From assembly GCF_000527155.1 (NCBI RefSeq), contig NZ_AZUQ01000001.1, positions 2,105,615 to 2,169,614 of the forward strand: 64,000 nt of DNA. Direction: 5' to 3'. Source of the DNA: Haloglycomyces albus DSM 45210 (lineage in GTDB: Bacteria; Actinomycetota; Actinomycetes; Mycobacteriales; Micromonosporaceae). This document shows, in pieces, positions 34,979-43,495 of the stretch (position 1 is the stretch's first letter; each line of letters starts with the position of its first letter). The notes below the pieces were generated by a model that saw only the letters and a list, made by a program, of their open reading frames with translations, had not been told where the DNA came from and made no database searches. Both the position numbers and the translations under genes were made by a program.

Positions 34979-37141
34979 ATGGACGTCACCTTCGACTCGC
35001 CATTGAGGGACATCCTGGGTGCACGAAGCGCAAACGCCCTGTACCAGGGGCTGGAGATGGAAACGGTTGGCGACCTGCTCGGACATTACCCGTTCCGATA
35101 TTTTCAGCGTGGCGACCATACCGACCTGACCGGACTTGTCATCGGAGAACAGGTGACGGTGCTGGCTCAAGTCAAGGCGGTCATGCGGAAACAAATGCGC
35201 CCCAAAAACAGCGGCTCCGGGGCACGGTCAGGCCGCCGAGGCAGCATCTTGGAAGTCGTCGTATCCGACTCCCACGGCAATACCCTGACATTGACTTTTT
35301 TCAACCAACCGTGGCGGGCGAAGGAATTGGAAATCGGAAAATGGGGGCTCTTCGCCGGCGAAGTGAGCAGTTTCCGCGGCCGTCTCCAATTGGCGGCACC
35401 CGAGGCACACATGCTCAAGGACCCAGACGACACGACCGAGGTGGACGAATTCGCCGGTGCTCTCATTCCCGTGTATTCCACCACGGCGAAGGTGCCCACC
35501 TGGATCATCGGAAACAGTGTCCGCATCGCTTTGGACCGCACCACTTTCCCCGCCGATCCCTTGCCGACCGACGTACGATCGGAACGTCGCTTGGCCGACC
35601 TCCCCACCGCTATTCGCGGCATACATCGGCCCAGAAGTTTCGCCGACGTCGGATACGCCAAAAAACGATTGAAATGGCAAGAGGCCTTCATCCTGGAAAC
35701 GGCCCTACTACAGCGGAAACACCAGGACGACTCGCAGACTCGAACGCGTCCCCCCGTCGAGCGTGGCCTACTGGAGAAGTTCGATTCGCAGTTGCCCTTC
35801 ACCCTCACCGCCGGGCAGAGCGACATCGGCACAGCCGTCTCCCACGACCTCGGCTCCACTCGCCCCATGCACCGCCTTCTACAAGGCGACGTGGGATCGG
35901 GAAAAACACTTGTGGCCCTACGGGCGATGCTGCAGGTCGCCGACAGTGGCGGCCAGTCCGCTCTCTTGGCTCCCACCGAGGTACTGGCGGCGCAACACTA
36001 CCGTTCACTACAAGAGATGCTGCGGGAACAGATCGAGTCAGGAGACATCACCATAACCTTGATCACCGGCTCCACCGGGGCGGCGGAACGCCGTGAGGCC
36101 GAAAACGCCGTCGCCGACGGTTCCGCTGCGATCGTCATCGGAACACACGCGTTGATATACGACGGTGTCGACTTCCACGATCTCGGACTGGTCGTCGTCG
36201 ACGAACAGCACCGATTCGGAGTCGAACAGCGCGACGCGCTGCGTTCGAAATCCGATGACCCGCCACACACCCTGGTCATGACCGCTACCCCGATTCCGCG
36301 CACGGTCGCGATGACCGTGTACGGGGATCTCGACACATCGCGCTTGACGGAACTTCCGGCCGGGCGCTCGCCGATTTCCACTCATGTGGTTCCGGAATCC
36401 GACCCCAGGTGGGTCGGCCGCATGTGGGAGAGAATGGTTGAGGAGGTGCGTCAGGGTCGCCAGGGTTATGTCGTCTGCCCACGTGTCGGAGACCGGGCCG
36501 AGAGTGACCCCGAGGACGAGGACGATCCGAACGCCCCGAGTTCGGTGGTCGATACCTTTGAGGAATTGCGTCACGGGCCGTTGTCCTCTCTGCGGCTTGG
36601 TTTGCTGCACGGGCGTTTGGACCCCGTGGAGAAGAGCCGGGTCATGCGGACCTTTGAGGCCGGCGAGATCGATGTCCTGGTGGCGACGACGGTCATTGAG
36701 GTCGGGGTCAATGTTCCCAATGCCACGATGATGGTGATTCGGGACGCCGATCGATTCGGCATCAGCCAACTGCACCAATTGCGTGGCAGAGTAGGTCGAG
36801 GGAAGCACGCGGGACTGTGTCTTTTGGCGACCGGCAGCCCGGCCGATTCCGCCGCGCGCGATCGACTGAGTGCGGTGGCGTCGACGACGGACGGCTTTGA
36901 ACTCGCGGAGTTGGATCTGCGGCAGAGGCACGAAGGAGACGTCCTGGGGCAGAGCCAGTCGGGCAAGAAATCACACGTCAAACTTTTGTCGTTGATGCGA
37001 GACACCGACATCATCGAACAGAGCCGGGCGGCGGCCGATAAGCTCGTCTCCGCCGATCCGCATCTGGACAGTGCCCCCACGTTGGCCGCCGCGGTCCGTC
37101 GTCTATCGGTACAGCGAGGAGAGTACCTCCAGAAAGGCTGA
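34979..37141 (+). CDS. recG: ATP-dependent DNA helicase RecG
   Basis: 720 residues from ATG 34979, with AAAGGA upstream. It remodels stalled forks and Holliday junctions. The N-terminal wedge/OB domain (about 50-150) is followed by helicase motifs: Walker A LLQGDVGSGKT, LLAPTEVLAAQH, DEQH box VVVDEQHRFGVEQR, and TATPIPRT. The C-terminal domain has the RecG pattern QLRGRVGRGKHAGLC. An acidic insertion (SDPEDEDDPNAP) is seen in the C-terminal half. Confidence 0.96.
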   Translation: MDVTFDSPLRDILGARSANALYQGLEMETVGDLLGHYPFRYFQRGDHTDLTGLVIGEQVTVLAQVKAVMRKQMRPKNSGSGARSGRRGSILEVVVSDSHGNTLTLTFFNQPWRAKELEIGKWGLFAGEVSSFRGRLQLAAPEAHMLKDPDDTTEVDEFAGALIPVYSTTAKVPTWIIGNSVRIALDRTTFPADPLPTDVRSERRLADLPTAIRGIHRPRSFADVGYAKKRLKWQEAFILETALLQRKHQDDSQTRTRPPVERGLLEKFDSQLPFTLTAGQSDIGTAVSHDLGSTRPMHRLLQGDVGSGKTLVALRAMLQVADSGGQSALLAPTEVLAAQHYRSLQEMLREQIESGDITITLITGSTGAAERREAENAVADGSAAIVIGTHALIYDGVDFHDLGLVVVDEQHRFGVEQRDALRSKSDDPPHTLVMTATPIPRTVAMTVYGDLDTSRLTELPAGRSPISTHVVPESDPRWVGRMWERMVEEVRQGRQGYVVCPRVGDRAESDPEDEDDPNAPSSVVDTFEELRHGPLSSLRLGLLHGRLDPVEKSRVMRTFEAGEIDVLVATTVIEVGVNVPNATMMVIRDADRFGISQLHQLRGRVGRGKHAGLCLLATGSPADSAARDRLSAVASTTDGFELAELDLRQRHEGDVLGQSQSGKKSHVKLLSLMRDTDIIEQSRAAADKLVSADPHLDSAPTLAAAVRRLSVQRGEYLQKG

Positions 37142-37196
37142 CAGCGGCCACGGTTCCGTAGCACTCAACCGCACGCCGGGAATGGAAAGGAACGGT

Positions 37197-37757
37197 ATGT
37201 CACGTATTATCGCCGGTTCGGCCAAGGGGAGGCGTGTGAAGACGCCACCCGGGGACAAGACGCGGCCGACGTCCGACAGGGTGCGTGAAGCCCTGTTCAA
37301 TTCTCTGGCACCCGGAGGCGATCTCACCGGAATGCGCTTTCTGGATCTGTATGCGGGTTCGGGGGCGATCGGGTTGGAGGCTCTCTCCCGAGGCGCGGAA
37401 CGGGCGGTTCTGGTGGAGTCGCACGTTCAGACCGTTAAGCTCATCGCGCAGAATGTATCCGATCTCGGTTTCACCGACCGAGCGCGGGTGGAAAAGGCGT
37501 CGGTTCCGGCCTACGTCTCCGGTCCCGCGAGTGACAAATTTGACATGGTTTTTGTGGATCCACCCTATGACGTTTCGGACCAGACCATCGCCGACATTCT
37601 ATACAACCTGGATGAGGGAGGGTGGCTCGCTCCCCAGGCCGATATTGTTGTGGAACGCGCGTCCAAGCGAAGCCAGGTGACCTGGCCGGGTAATTTCATT
37701 GGCGGACGGCACCGGCGATACGGAAATACTTCGCTTTGGTACGGTGAATATTCGTGA
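37197..37757 (+). CDS. rsmD: 16S rRNA (guanine(966)-N2)-methyltransferase
   Basis: 186 residues from ATG 37197 with AAAGGA upstream. It methylates G966 of 16S rRNA. Landmarks are RIIAGSAKGRRVKTPPGDKTRPTSDRVRE at the start (only part needed: RPTSDRVREALF), motif I LDLYAGSGAIGLEAL, and the catalytic VDPPYDV. The stop overlaps the coaD GTG, the usual rsmD-coaD pair. Confidence 0.95.
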   Translation: MSRIIAGSAKGRRVKTPPGDKTRPTSDRVREALFNSLAPGGDLTGMRFLDLYAGSGAIGLEALSRGAERAVLVESHVQTVKLIAQNVSDLGFTDRARVEKASVPAYVSGPASDKFDMVFVDPPYDVSDQTIADILYNLDEGGWLAPQADIVVERASKRSQVTWPGNFIGGRHRRYGNTSLWYGEYS

Positions 37758-38245
37758 AACCTCAAGCCCGACGTGCCGTATGCCCCGGTTCCTTCGACCC
37801 GGTTACCTACGGCCATCTCGATATCGTAGGACGCAGCGCCGAACTCTATGACGAGGTTTGGATCGCTGTATTCCACAATGCTTCCAAGAGTGGTCTTTTC
37901 AGTGTTGAAGAGCGTCTCGAATTGTTGGAGGCCACTACGGCCGACATGCCGAACGTCAAAGTCGCCTCCTTTTCCGGACTGGTCGTCGACTTCTGTCAAC
38001 AACACGACATTGGAGTGATCGTGAAAGGTGTTCGCGCGGTCTCCGATTTCGACTATGAACTGCAAATGGCCCAGATGAATTACGGACTCGGCGGAATCGA
38101 GACGATGTTCATGCCGACTAATCCACTGTATTCCTTCCTGTCGTCTTCGCTGGTCAAAGATGCGGCCAAATGGGGCGGAAAAATCTCCTCGCATGTCCCC
38201 GAGCTGGTCGCGCGCAGACTGGAAGAACGTTTTTCCGACTCCTAG
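37754..38245 (+). CDS. coaD: Phosphopantetheine adenylyltransferase
   Basis: 163 residues. It makes dephospho-CoA from 4'-phosphopantetheine and ATP. The nucleotidyltransferase motif is PGSFDPVTYGHLDIV (TxGH), and the C-terminal YSFLSSSLVKDAAKWGG carries the second conserved block. The GTG overlaps the rsmD stop by 4 bases, so translation is coupled. Confidence 0.97.
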   Translation: MKPQARRAVCPGSFDPVTYGHLDIVGRSAELYDEVWIAVFHNASKSGLFSVEERLELLEATTADMPNVKVASFSGLVVDFCQQHDIGVIVKGVRAVSDFDYELQMAQMNYGLGGIETMFMPTNPLYSFLSSSLVKDAAKWGGKISSHVPELVARRLEERFSDS

Positions 38246-38584
38246 GCGCCAGGGGCGAATGGCACTCTCAACGGAGGCTCTTATGCGTTGTCGGCGCGAC
38301 TTGCGGCGGCGCCAGGGGCGGGCCTCGTCCTGAGCGGAGGGTGGCCGTACGTCTTCCGAACGTCGCTGTAGGCTCGATATAGAAGCCGCGGCGGGATGGT
38401 GACGAAAACGCTTCATGTTGGCGGTCAACGGTCCGGGGCCCGGCTCCAGGATAAGCACCGAAGACCGCCATGGAAGATGAGGAACTGTCACATGTCTTGC
38501 TGGACTGCGACATTCTGAGTGAATGGACATTACGAGTATTCGCAATTATCGGTCAGAATCGATAAAGTAGGACAGAATATCCCC
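38246..38584 (+). other. Intergenic region between coaD and the SepIVA-type gene
   Basis: About 340 bases. A 13-bp direct repeat GGCGCCAGGGGCG occurs at 38245-38257 and 38308-38320. A 31-codon frame at 38470-38565 lacks a ribosome site. The SepIVA-type frame is open back to GTG 38519. No clear promoter was found, though TAGGAC at 38571-38576 is possible. Confidence 0.4.
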
Positions 38585-39121
38585 ATGACTGAAAGCGACG
38601 GGAGCACACCGGTGGGTCCGCTTGACCGGATAGAAGAGATCATCGCCTATGTAGAGGCGGCTAAGGCTATCCCCATGTCGCGTGGTTGTCGCGTCGACAG
38701 GACGGAAATGATAGCCATGTTGGAAGACCTCCAAGCCGAATTGCCCGCTGACATTCGTCGATCCGAAGTCATGCTCAGTGAGCGCGACAAGATCATTAGC
38801 GCGGGTGAAAAAGAGGCTGAGCGTATCATCACCGAAGGTGAATCCGAGCACGCTCGTCTTGTTTCCGGGCACGAGATAACGGTTTCCGCCGAGCACGAGG
38901 CATCACGGATCATCAGTGAAGCGAGGGAGGAGGCTCAACGCCTCCGCGACGAAGTCGACGAATACGTCGACACCACCCTGGCGAATTTCGAGCAGTTTCT
39001 GCAACGCGCGCTGTCAGGTGTCGAACGTGGTCGAGACAAAATGCATGCCCTGCGGGAGATCGGGACTTTCTCACCGCCGGAGCAGGAAGAACAGGACGAG
39101 AACCCACTCCCGAACCTCTAG
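38585..39121 (+). CDS. DivIVA-domain cell-division protein, SepIVA-like
   Basis: 178 residues from ATG 38585; an in-frame GTG at 38519 would add 22. The N-terminus (LDRIEEIIAYVEAAKAIPMS) and the following coiled-coil region (about 60-150) with repeated II..GE.EAERI patterns match the actinobacterial family of mycobacterial SepIVA (Rv2927c). Those proteins take part in septation and polar growth. The C-terminus is acidic. The order coaD, this gene, DUF177, rpmF, rnc is conserved in actinobacteria and supports the call. Confidence 0.85.
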   Translation: MTESDGSTPVGPLDRIEEIIAYVEAAKAIPMSRGCRVDRTEMIAMLEDLQAELPADIRRSEVMLSERDKIISAGEKEAERIITEGESEHARLVSGHEITVSAEHEASRIISEAREEAQRLRDEVDEYVDTTLANFEQFLQRALSGVERGRDKMHALREIGTFSPPEQEEQDENPLPNL

Positions 39122-39194
39122 GGTGGTCGCCGTCGTCTTCCGCCTCACGGGTCCGCTGCGAGGGCCACGTACGTCGGTTTGACGTGATACGGCA

Positions 39195-39224
39195 TTGCTG
39201 ACGACGGTGGATGTGGGCTAAGAT
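39195..39224 (+). promoter_or_regulatory. Candidate promoter of DUF177-rpmF-rnc
   Basis: TTGCTG at 39195-39200, an 18-bp spacer and TAAGAT at 39219-39224, 57 bases before the DUF177 start. Confidence 0.45.
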
Positions 39225-39281
39225 TGTTCGTCGGTCCCAAGCCCTTGGATCGAGACCGTGGAAAAGGATGGCTAAGACGTT

Positions 39282-39842
39282 ATGGTCGCAATTTCTCTGG
39301 ACCCGAGCCAGGGTCTGATCGTTGACACCTCCCCTCTGGAGCGTGCCACCGGTGCTGCTGCGCCGCTGGTCGGAGCCGTCACTCTTCCCGACGACATGGG
39401 GCTTGATCTGATCAAGGTCCCGGCGGGCTCGGAATTGAACCTCGACCTCCTGGTGACCGCGGTTACCGAGGGGGTTCTGGTAAGCGGCGAGGTCAGTGCC
39501 GATATCGTGGGTGAATGTGCGAGATGTCTCGCACCGATAGAGGACGGTCTGACCGTCCCGATCCAAGAGTTGTACGCTTATGAGGGTTCAACTACAGATC
39601 AAACCACAGACGCCGACGAGATTGCTCGTCTCAAAGGTGACCTGCTTGATCTGGAACCCACTGTTCGCGACGCGCTGGTCCTGGAAATGGCCAGTTCACC
39701 GGTTTGTCGTGACGATTGTCAGGGACTGTGCAGTGACTGCGGTCAGCCGTGGGCAGAGCTACCCGCCGATCATCACCATGAGAAACTTGATCCCAGGTGG
39801 GCGGCTCTTGAGCAACTACGTGGATTGACCCAGGATAAGTAA
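39282..39842 (+). CDS. DUF177 (YceD) family protein
   Basis: 186 residues. The conserved core includes VTEGVLVSGEVSADIVGECARCL, then a C-terminal Cys cluster (CRDDCQGLCSDCG) that could bind zinc. YceD/DUF177 proteins are encoded before rpmF in most bacteria and are linked to 23S rRNA maturation or ribosome assembly. The same layout occurs here, so the assignment is firm even though the biochemical role is open. Confidence 0.92.
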   Translation: MVAISLDPSQGLIVDTSPLERATGAAAPLVGAVTLPDDMGLDLIKVPAGSELNLDLLVTAVTEGVLVSGEVSADIVGECARCLAPIEDGLTVPIQELYAYEGSTTDQTTDADEIARLKGDLLDLEPTVRDALVLEMASSPVCRDDCQGLCSDCGQPWAELPADHHHEKLDPRWAALEQLRGLTQDK

Positions 39843-39955
39843 GTGGCTGTCACAGTCCATTGGCTTGCGGGCGGTGCTTTCACACTGTGCGGTGAGCCGG
39901 GCACCTTGTTGTGTGTCATGTAATTGTTATTAATAGATATTTTACGGAGATTATC

Positions 39956-40126
39956 GTGGCTGTTCCCAAGCGTCGTATGTCGCGCTCAAACACCCGGCAC
40001 CGTCGTTCCCAGTGGAAAGCTGCGCCGGTTCGTCTGGTTGACTGCCCTCAGTGTCATGAACCTAAGCGCTCTCACCACGTGTGCAGCAACTGCGGCACGT
40101 ACAAGGGCCGTGAAGTCCTAGCTTAA
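39956..40126 (+). CDS. rpmF: 50S ribosomal protein L32 (zinc-binding form)
   Basis: 56 residues from GTG 39956, with ACGGAG 6 bases upstream. [20 protein letters not shown] is the classic N-terminus. Cys pairs CPQC and CSNC form the zinc ribbon. A longer frame from 39911 is rejected because the family starts at AVPKR. A TTGTTG...TATTAA pair (39906-39911, 39928-39933, 16-bp spacer) may be its own promoter. Confidence 0.97.
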   Translation: MAVPKRRMSRSNTRHRRSQWKAAPVRLVDCPQCHEPKRSHHVCSNCGTYKGREVLA

Positions 40127-40141
40127 TAGACTGAGTTTTTC

Positions 40142-40175
40142 AGCCTCCGCCTGAGAGTTCTGTACGGCGGAGGCT
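40142..40175 (+). terminator. Hairpin between rpmF and rnc
   Basis: A perfect 10-bp stem AGCCTCCGCC/GGCGGAGGCT (40142-40151 with 40166-40175) and 14-base loop, followed by TCATT. It ends 12 bases before the rnc start, so it may act as an attenuator or as an RNase III site in the rnc leader, as known for rnc in other bacteria. Confidence 0.6.
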
Positions 40176-40187
40176 TCATTATGTGCC

Positions 40188-40940
40188 ATGAACGGGGGTT
40201 CTGTCTTGCCGGCACGTCCTATCGAAGAAGCTGTGCGACATTTCGAGGCTGTATTCGGAGTGCGGGACCTGGATTCCGATCTATTGCAGTTGGCATTGAC
40301 CCACCGCTCGTATGCGTACGAAAACGGCGGAATCCCCACGAACGAACGCCTGGAATTCCTTGGCGATACCGTGTTGGCGGTATCCATCAGTGCCCTGCTG
40401 TACCGGAATTATCCGCAACTGCCCGAGGGGCAACTGGCACCAATGCGTGCCTCGGTGGTCAGCATGAAGGGCCTGGCTGAGGTTGCCGCTCGGCTTGGCG
40501 ACGGCGGAGTCGGACCGTTTGTTCTCCTAGGTAAGGGAGAAGAGCGCGACGGGGGGCGTGAGAAGGCCTCTATTCTGGCCGATGCCACGGAAGCCTTGCT
40601 CGGAGCGTTGTACCTTCAGTACGGCCCCTTGGAAGCCGATCGCGTGGTACGACAGTTCTTCGCTCCGATGATTCGTGAGGCGGCCGGGCAGGGTGCGGCT
40701 CTGGACTGGAAGACCTCGCTGCAGGAGTTCACCGCGGACAACGGCCTGGGCGTTCCCCGCTACTGGGTCACCGAAACCGGCCCGGACCACGCTAAGGAAT
40801 TCACCGCATGGGCCGTGGTCGCGGGCGAGGAGTTCCCCGAAGGCATCGGATCGTCGAAGAAGGACGCCGAACATCAAGCGGCGCAGTTTGCCTGGGAAAT
40901 CCTGGCGAAACGTCTCGGCGTGACCGACGGAAACGGCTAG
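40188..40940 (+). CDS. rnc: Ribonuclease III
   Basis: 250 residues. It cleaves double-stranded RNA in rRNA processing. The catalytic signature is NERLEFLGDTVLAVSI, and the second acidic site is KASILADATEALLGALY. A double-stranded RNA-binding domain fills the C-terminus (DWKTSLQEFTADNG to EHQAAQFAWEIL). The start ATG 40188 lies just after a hairpin. mutM, often next, is absent, and smc comes 2.5 kb later. Confidence 0.96.
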   Translation: MNGGSVLPARPIEEAVRHFEAVFGVRDLDSDLLQLALTHRSYAYENGGIPTNERLEFLGDTVLAVSISALLYRNYPQLPEGQLAPMRASVVSMKGLAEVAARLGDGGVGPFVLLGKGEERDGGREKASILADATEALLGALYLQYGPLEADRVVRQFFAPMIREAAGQGAALDWKTSLQEFTADNGLGVPRYWVTETGPDHAKEFTAWAVVAGEEFPEGIGSSKKDAEHQAAQFAWEILAKRLGVTDGNG

Positions 40941-41005
40941 CCTCACTCTGCGGTGCCGTCGACCGTGATTGGCAGCCGAACCCGAATGTCGATCACGCTC
41001 GACAA

Positions 41006-41638
41006 TCAGATCCACTGTGGCTGGCGTTCCCATCGACGGTCGAGCCCGTAATTGAGGGCGAAGGCTACGGCCCCCAGTCGGGATGTGACCCCCAGTTTTC
41101 CCAATACGTTCTGAATGTGGGAACGGACCGTGGACACCGAAACGCCCATATCGGTCGCCATGTGTTGGGTGGCCTGCCCACGAACGATGCGGTGTAGTAC
41201 GTCGCCTTCCCTCGGCGTGAGGTGTTCCGCGAGACTCCGGGCCGCAGTGGCTCCGAGTACGGTCGTGGGTCCAAGCGCCGCATGCAGAAGTTGAGGATCG
41301 TAGTAGTGTCGTCGATCGTGGAACACCCTGAGTGCGGTGTCGGTGATTTCAGAGGCGCGGTTCAAGGTGGATATCACACCTTGAGCGTGGCCTGAAAGCG
41401 CATCACGCAGTGCCGTTCCGTCTTCGCGATCGGTGATGAGGAAAACCGGCCGTGGACTGCTACGAAGAGCTTTGGGGCGGGCTACAGTGTCGAGCGCTAC
41501 GATGCTTCCGTCTACATCGGTCGAACACACGATGTCCTTTGGGGATTTCGCGGAAATGACAGTGTGTTGGCGTTGTTTAAGCTGGGGTACGATGCTCGCC
41601 GAAAATATATGACTGGGGTCGTACAGCATGACTCGCAC
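41006..41638 (-). CDS. LuxR-family response regulator-like protein
   Basis: 210 residues from GTG 41638, 7 bases after GAGGT. The N-terminal domain (1-115) is receiver-like, with Asp7 in LYDPSH and Asp50 in VALDTV as possible phosphosite, but lacks a clear Lys motif. The C-terminal LuxR helix-turn-helix (about 138-195) contains LTPREGDVLHRIVRGQ and VSTVRSHIQNVLGKLGV. No histidine kinase is adjacent. It may regulate the neighbouring CAP-domain gene or be an orphan. Confidence 0.85.
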   Translation of the reverse strand: MRVMLYDPSHIFSASIVPQLKQRQHTVISAKSPKDIVCSTDVDGSIVALDTVARPKALRSSPRPVFLITDREDGTALRDALSGHAQGVISTLNRASEITDTALRVFHDRRHYYDPQLLHAALGPTTVLGATAARSLAEHLTPREGDVLHRIVRGQATQHMATDMGVSVSTVRSHIQNVLGKLGVTSRLGAVAFALNYGLDRRWERQPQWI

Positions 41639-41931
41639 TGGTATTACCTCGTCCTTCCGGTACAGGGAGGCACGTTCGAAGGGCTCACGGCGCTAAGTAT
41701 TGTAATCGGTCAATAATTGAGCGTCCGCTGATCGAAACCCTGCGAATGAACCTCGGAGTGCTTGGTTGCGGTTACAGCACATGCCTTTGCAGCCCGCTGT
41801 CTCAGCATGACCGGTCGTAAGGATGGAGTCTAGAGTAGAGTCAGATGGACGACAGACTCACGTTTTCTCGGGATCATCTATTGAATTATGGAAAAGTGCA
41901 AGGTATATTGTCGCGTCCGGTTCGGAGGATC

Positions 41932-42618
41932 TTAACCGAAGTTCTGTACCCAGTACGGGGTTCCCGAATCATTGACGAAGTGCCCGACTCCGATGACGGT
42001 CCAGTCGCAGTTGAGAATATTGGCACGGTGTCCGTCCGAGTTCATCCAGGCTCGCATGACCTCTTCGGCGGTCTGCTGCCCCGCCGCGATGTTCTCTCCG
42101 ACTCCGCCTTGGTGTCCCGCTGCGGCGGCGCGGTCGGAGGGGCTGCGTCCGTCCTGAGAGGTATGGGAGAAGTAGTCGTTGACGCCCATGTCTTCGGCGT
42201 GGCCGTAAGCGGCGTGCTCCAAGGTGTCGATGGGCTCCACATCCGGGCAGTTCGCCTCCGTGCGCCGTTGATTGACCAACCGCACCACAAGTTCGGTATC
42301 GCTCAGCTGATCGGTTTCGGGCTCGCTTGAATCGTTCGGAGTGCTCTCGTCCTCGCTGTCGTCGTCGCTTGCCGAGGTGTCGTCGTCCTCTTCCGAGGCG
42401 GTTCCTTCGGTCGGATCATCGTCCTTCGACGGGGTGGTTTCCGGCGAGGCAGTACCCGTTTCGTCGGTTTGGGACGTGTCCGGGGTCGCCTCACCGGTAT
42501 CGACAAGAAAAGTTATCCCGATCACCATGGCGATGGAGCAGATCAGTGCGAGCGTCAAGGTGAGATTGGTGCGAAACCGGTCCTTCGCTCGGTGGTGTCC
42601 TGGCAGGGAGGTTGACAT
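41932..42618 (-). CDS. CAP/SCP-domain (YkwD-like) secreted protein
   Basis: 228 residues from ATG 42618, preceded by GGAGA. An N-terminal helix (about 19-40) is followed by a Glu/Asp/Ser/Thr-rich linker (about 45-105), then a CAP domain (about 107-228). CAP landmarks are LVNQRRTEANCP, AAYGHAEDMGVNDYFSH, GENIAAGQ and GHRANILNCDW, with the usual His and Glu residues. Bacterial CAP proteins are secreted and linked to envelope or sporulation functions. The acidic linker suits a high-salt exterior. Confidence 0.88.
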   Translation of the reverse strand: MSTSLPGHHRAKDRFRTNLTLTLALICSIAMVIGITFLVDTGEATPDTSQTDETGTASPETTPSKDDDPTEGTASEEDDDTSASDDDSEDESTPNDSSEPETDQLSDTELVVRLVNQRRTEANCPDVEPIDTLEHAAYGHAEDMGVNDYFSHTSQDGRSPSDRAAAAGHQGGVGENIAAGQQTAEEVMRAWMNSDGHRANILNCDWTVIGVGHFVNDSGTPYWVQNFG

Positions 42619-43079
42619 GGTGGGTCTCCGCTGGAATCGGTTGCGATACGTCGGCATGGGCGTCGTTTGTTCCGCCCGCCTGGGGGCATGTGGTCACAAT
42701 GTGACGTAGCGAACGGGATCCGACGAATGATCCCCATGCGGTTATTTGTCAGGTTTCGTTGACTTTACCAGTTCACGAAATTTACGGTGCGAATGACAGT
42801 ATTGTAACGATATGAATTCATCCTATTTTCGGCACAAAACTTACTAGACGTCACATAAATTATCGGGACCCTTTGCTGGATTAACACCCACAAATGTGTA
42901 AAGCTTGACGAGGAGAGCCTTTTAGGCGGATGATAGGGGATAACGGTAAGTAATCATCACGGAACCGTTCCCGTTGCGAAGCGACTGGCTTCAATGAGAA
43001 ATTGCCAATGAGAAAAGATATGCGACGCAAATGGTGCGCGATCCAGCGTGACCAGGCGACGTGATCGCAAGGAGAGATT
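42619..43079. other. AT-rich divergent control region before the small coiled-coil gene
   Basis: 461 bases, clearly AT-richer than the surroundings, with no gene. A possible promoter is TTGACG at 42905-42910, 18-bp spacer, GATGAT at 42929-42934. AAGGAGAG at 43069-43076 is the ribosome site for the gene at 43080. No riboswitch core motif was recognised. Confidence 0.45.
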
Positions 43080-43265
43080 ATGGCGAAAGCCCTATACGGT
43101 CACCTCGAAAAGGCGCCCAATAAGCGCCTGGCAGACGAGGTGATTCAGCTACGTGCGCGAGTTCGCAGCCTGGAAACTGAATTGGCCGAACTTCGGTCCA
43201 AGGACGAGGTTTCCACCTCAGAGGAAGAAGAACTGGCTCGGGTTCCAGAGCCGGTACTTTCATAG
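43080..43265 (+). CDS. Small conserved coiled-coil protein
   Basis: 61 residues with a strong AAGGAGAG site. The start MAKALYGHLEKAPNKRLADE and the coil VIQLRARVRSLETELAELR match a short actinobacterial family recalled as MAKALxGHV...LRxRVxxLExELxxLR. The C-terminus is acidic. There is no membrane segment. A hairpin terminator follows, so it is transcribed alone upstream of smc. Function unknown. Confidence 0.75.
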   Translation: MAKALYGHLEKAPNKRLADEVIQLRARVRSLETELAELRSKDEVSTSEEEELARVPEPVLS

Positions 43266-43314
43266 ACATACCTGGGGAAATAATATATAGCGACTCAGCG
43301 TACGGAGAAAGACA

Positions 43315-43343
43315 GCGCGCCGGATTCAGGTCCACCGGCGCGC
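43315..43343 (+). terminator. Terminator of the small coiled-coil gene
   Basis: A perfect 9-bp GC-rich stem GCGCGCCGG/CCGGCGCGC (43315-43323 with 43335-43343) with an 11-base loop, followed by ATTGTTATCTC. It isolates the small gene from smc. Confidence 0.7.
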
Positions 43344-43495
43344 ATTGTTATCTCTTACGAAACTCAGCATTAGGACACGAATCCTCTCTCCGTCGACCGG
43401 TAGAATCGGGCAGTTCCCTCTTTCGGAACAGACGACCGTATGCCACGGTCGTAGCGACATCGTCCAGGCACCCGTCCCCGCAACGGAGAAACCAC

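Noticed and set aside
38470-38565. 31-codon frame between coaD and the SepIVA-type gene
   Set aside because: No ribosome site precedes it, and the sequence shows no conserved feature.
42619-43079. Riboswitch (c-di-AMP or cobalamin type) before the small coiled-coil gene
   Set aside because: No conserved riboswitch core or stable paired elements were found by reading.
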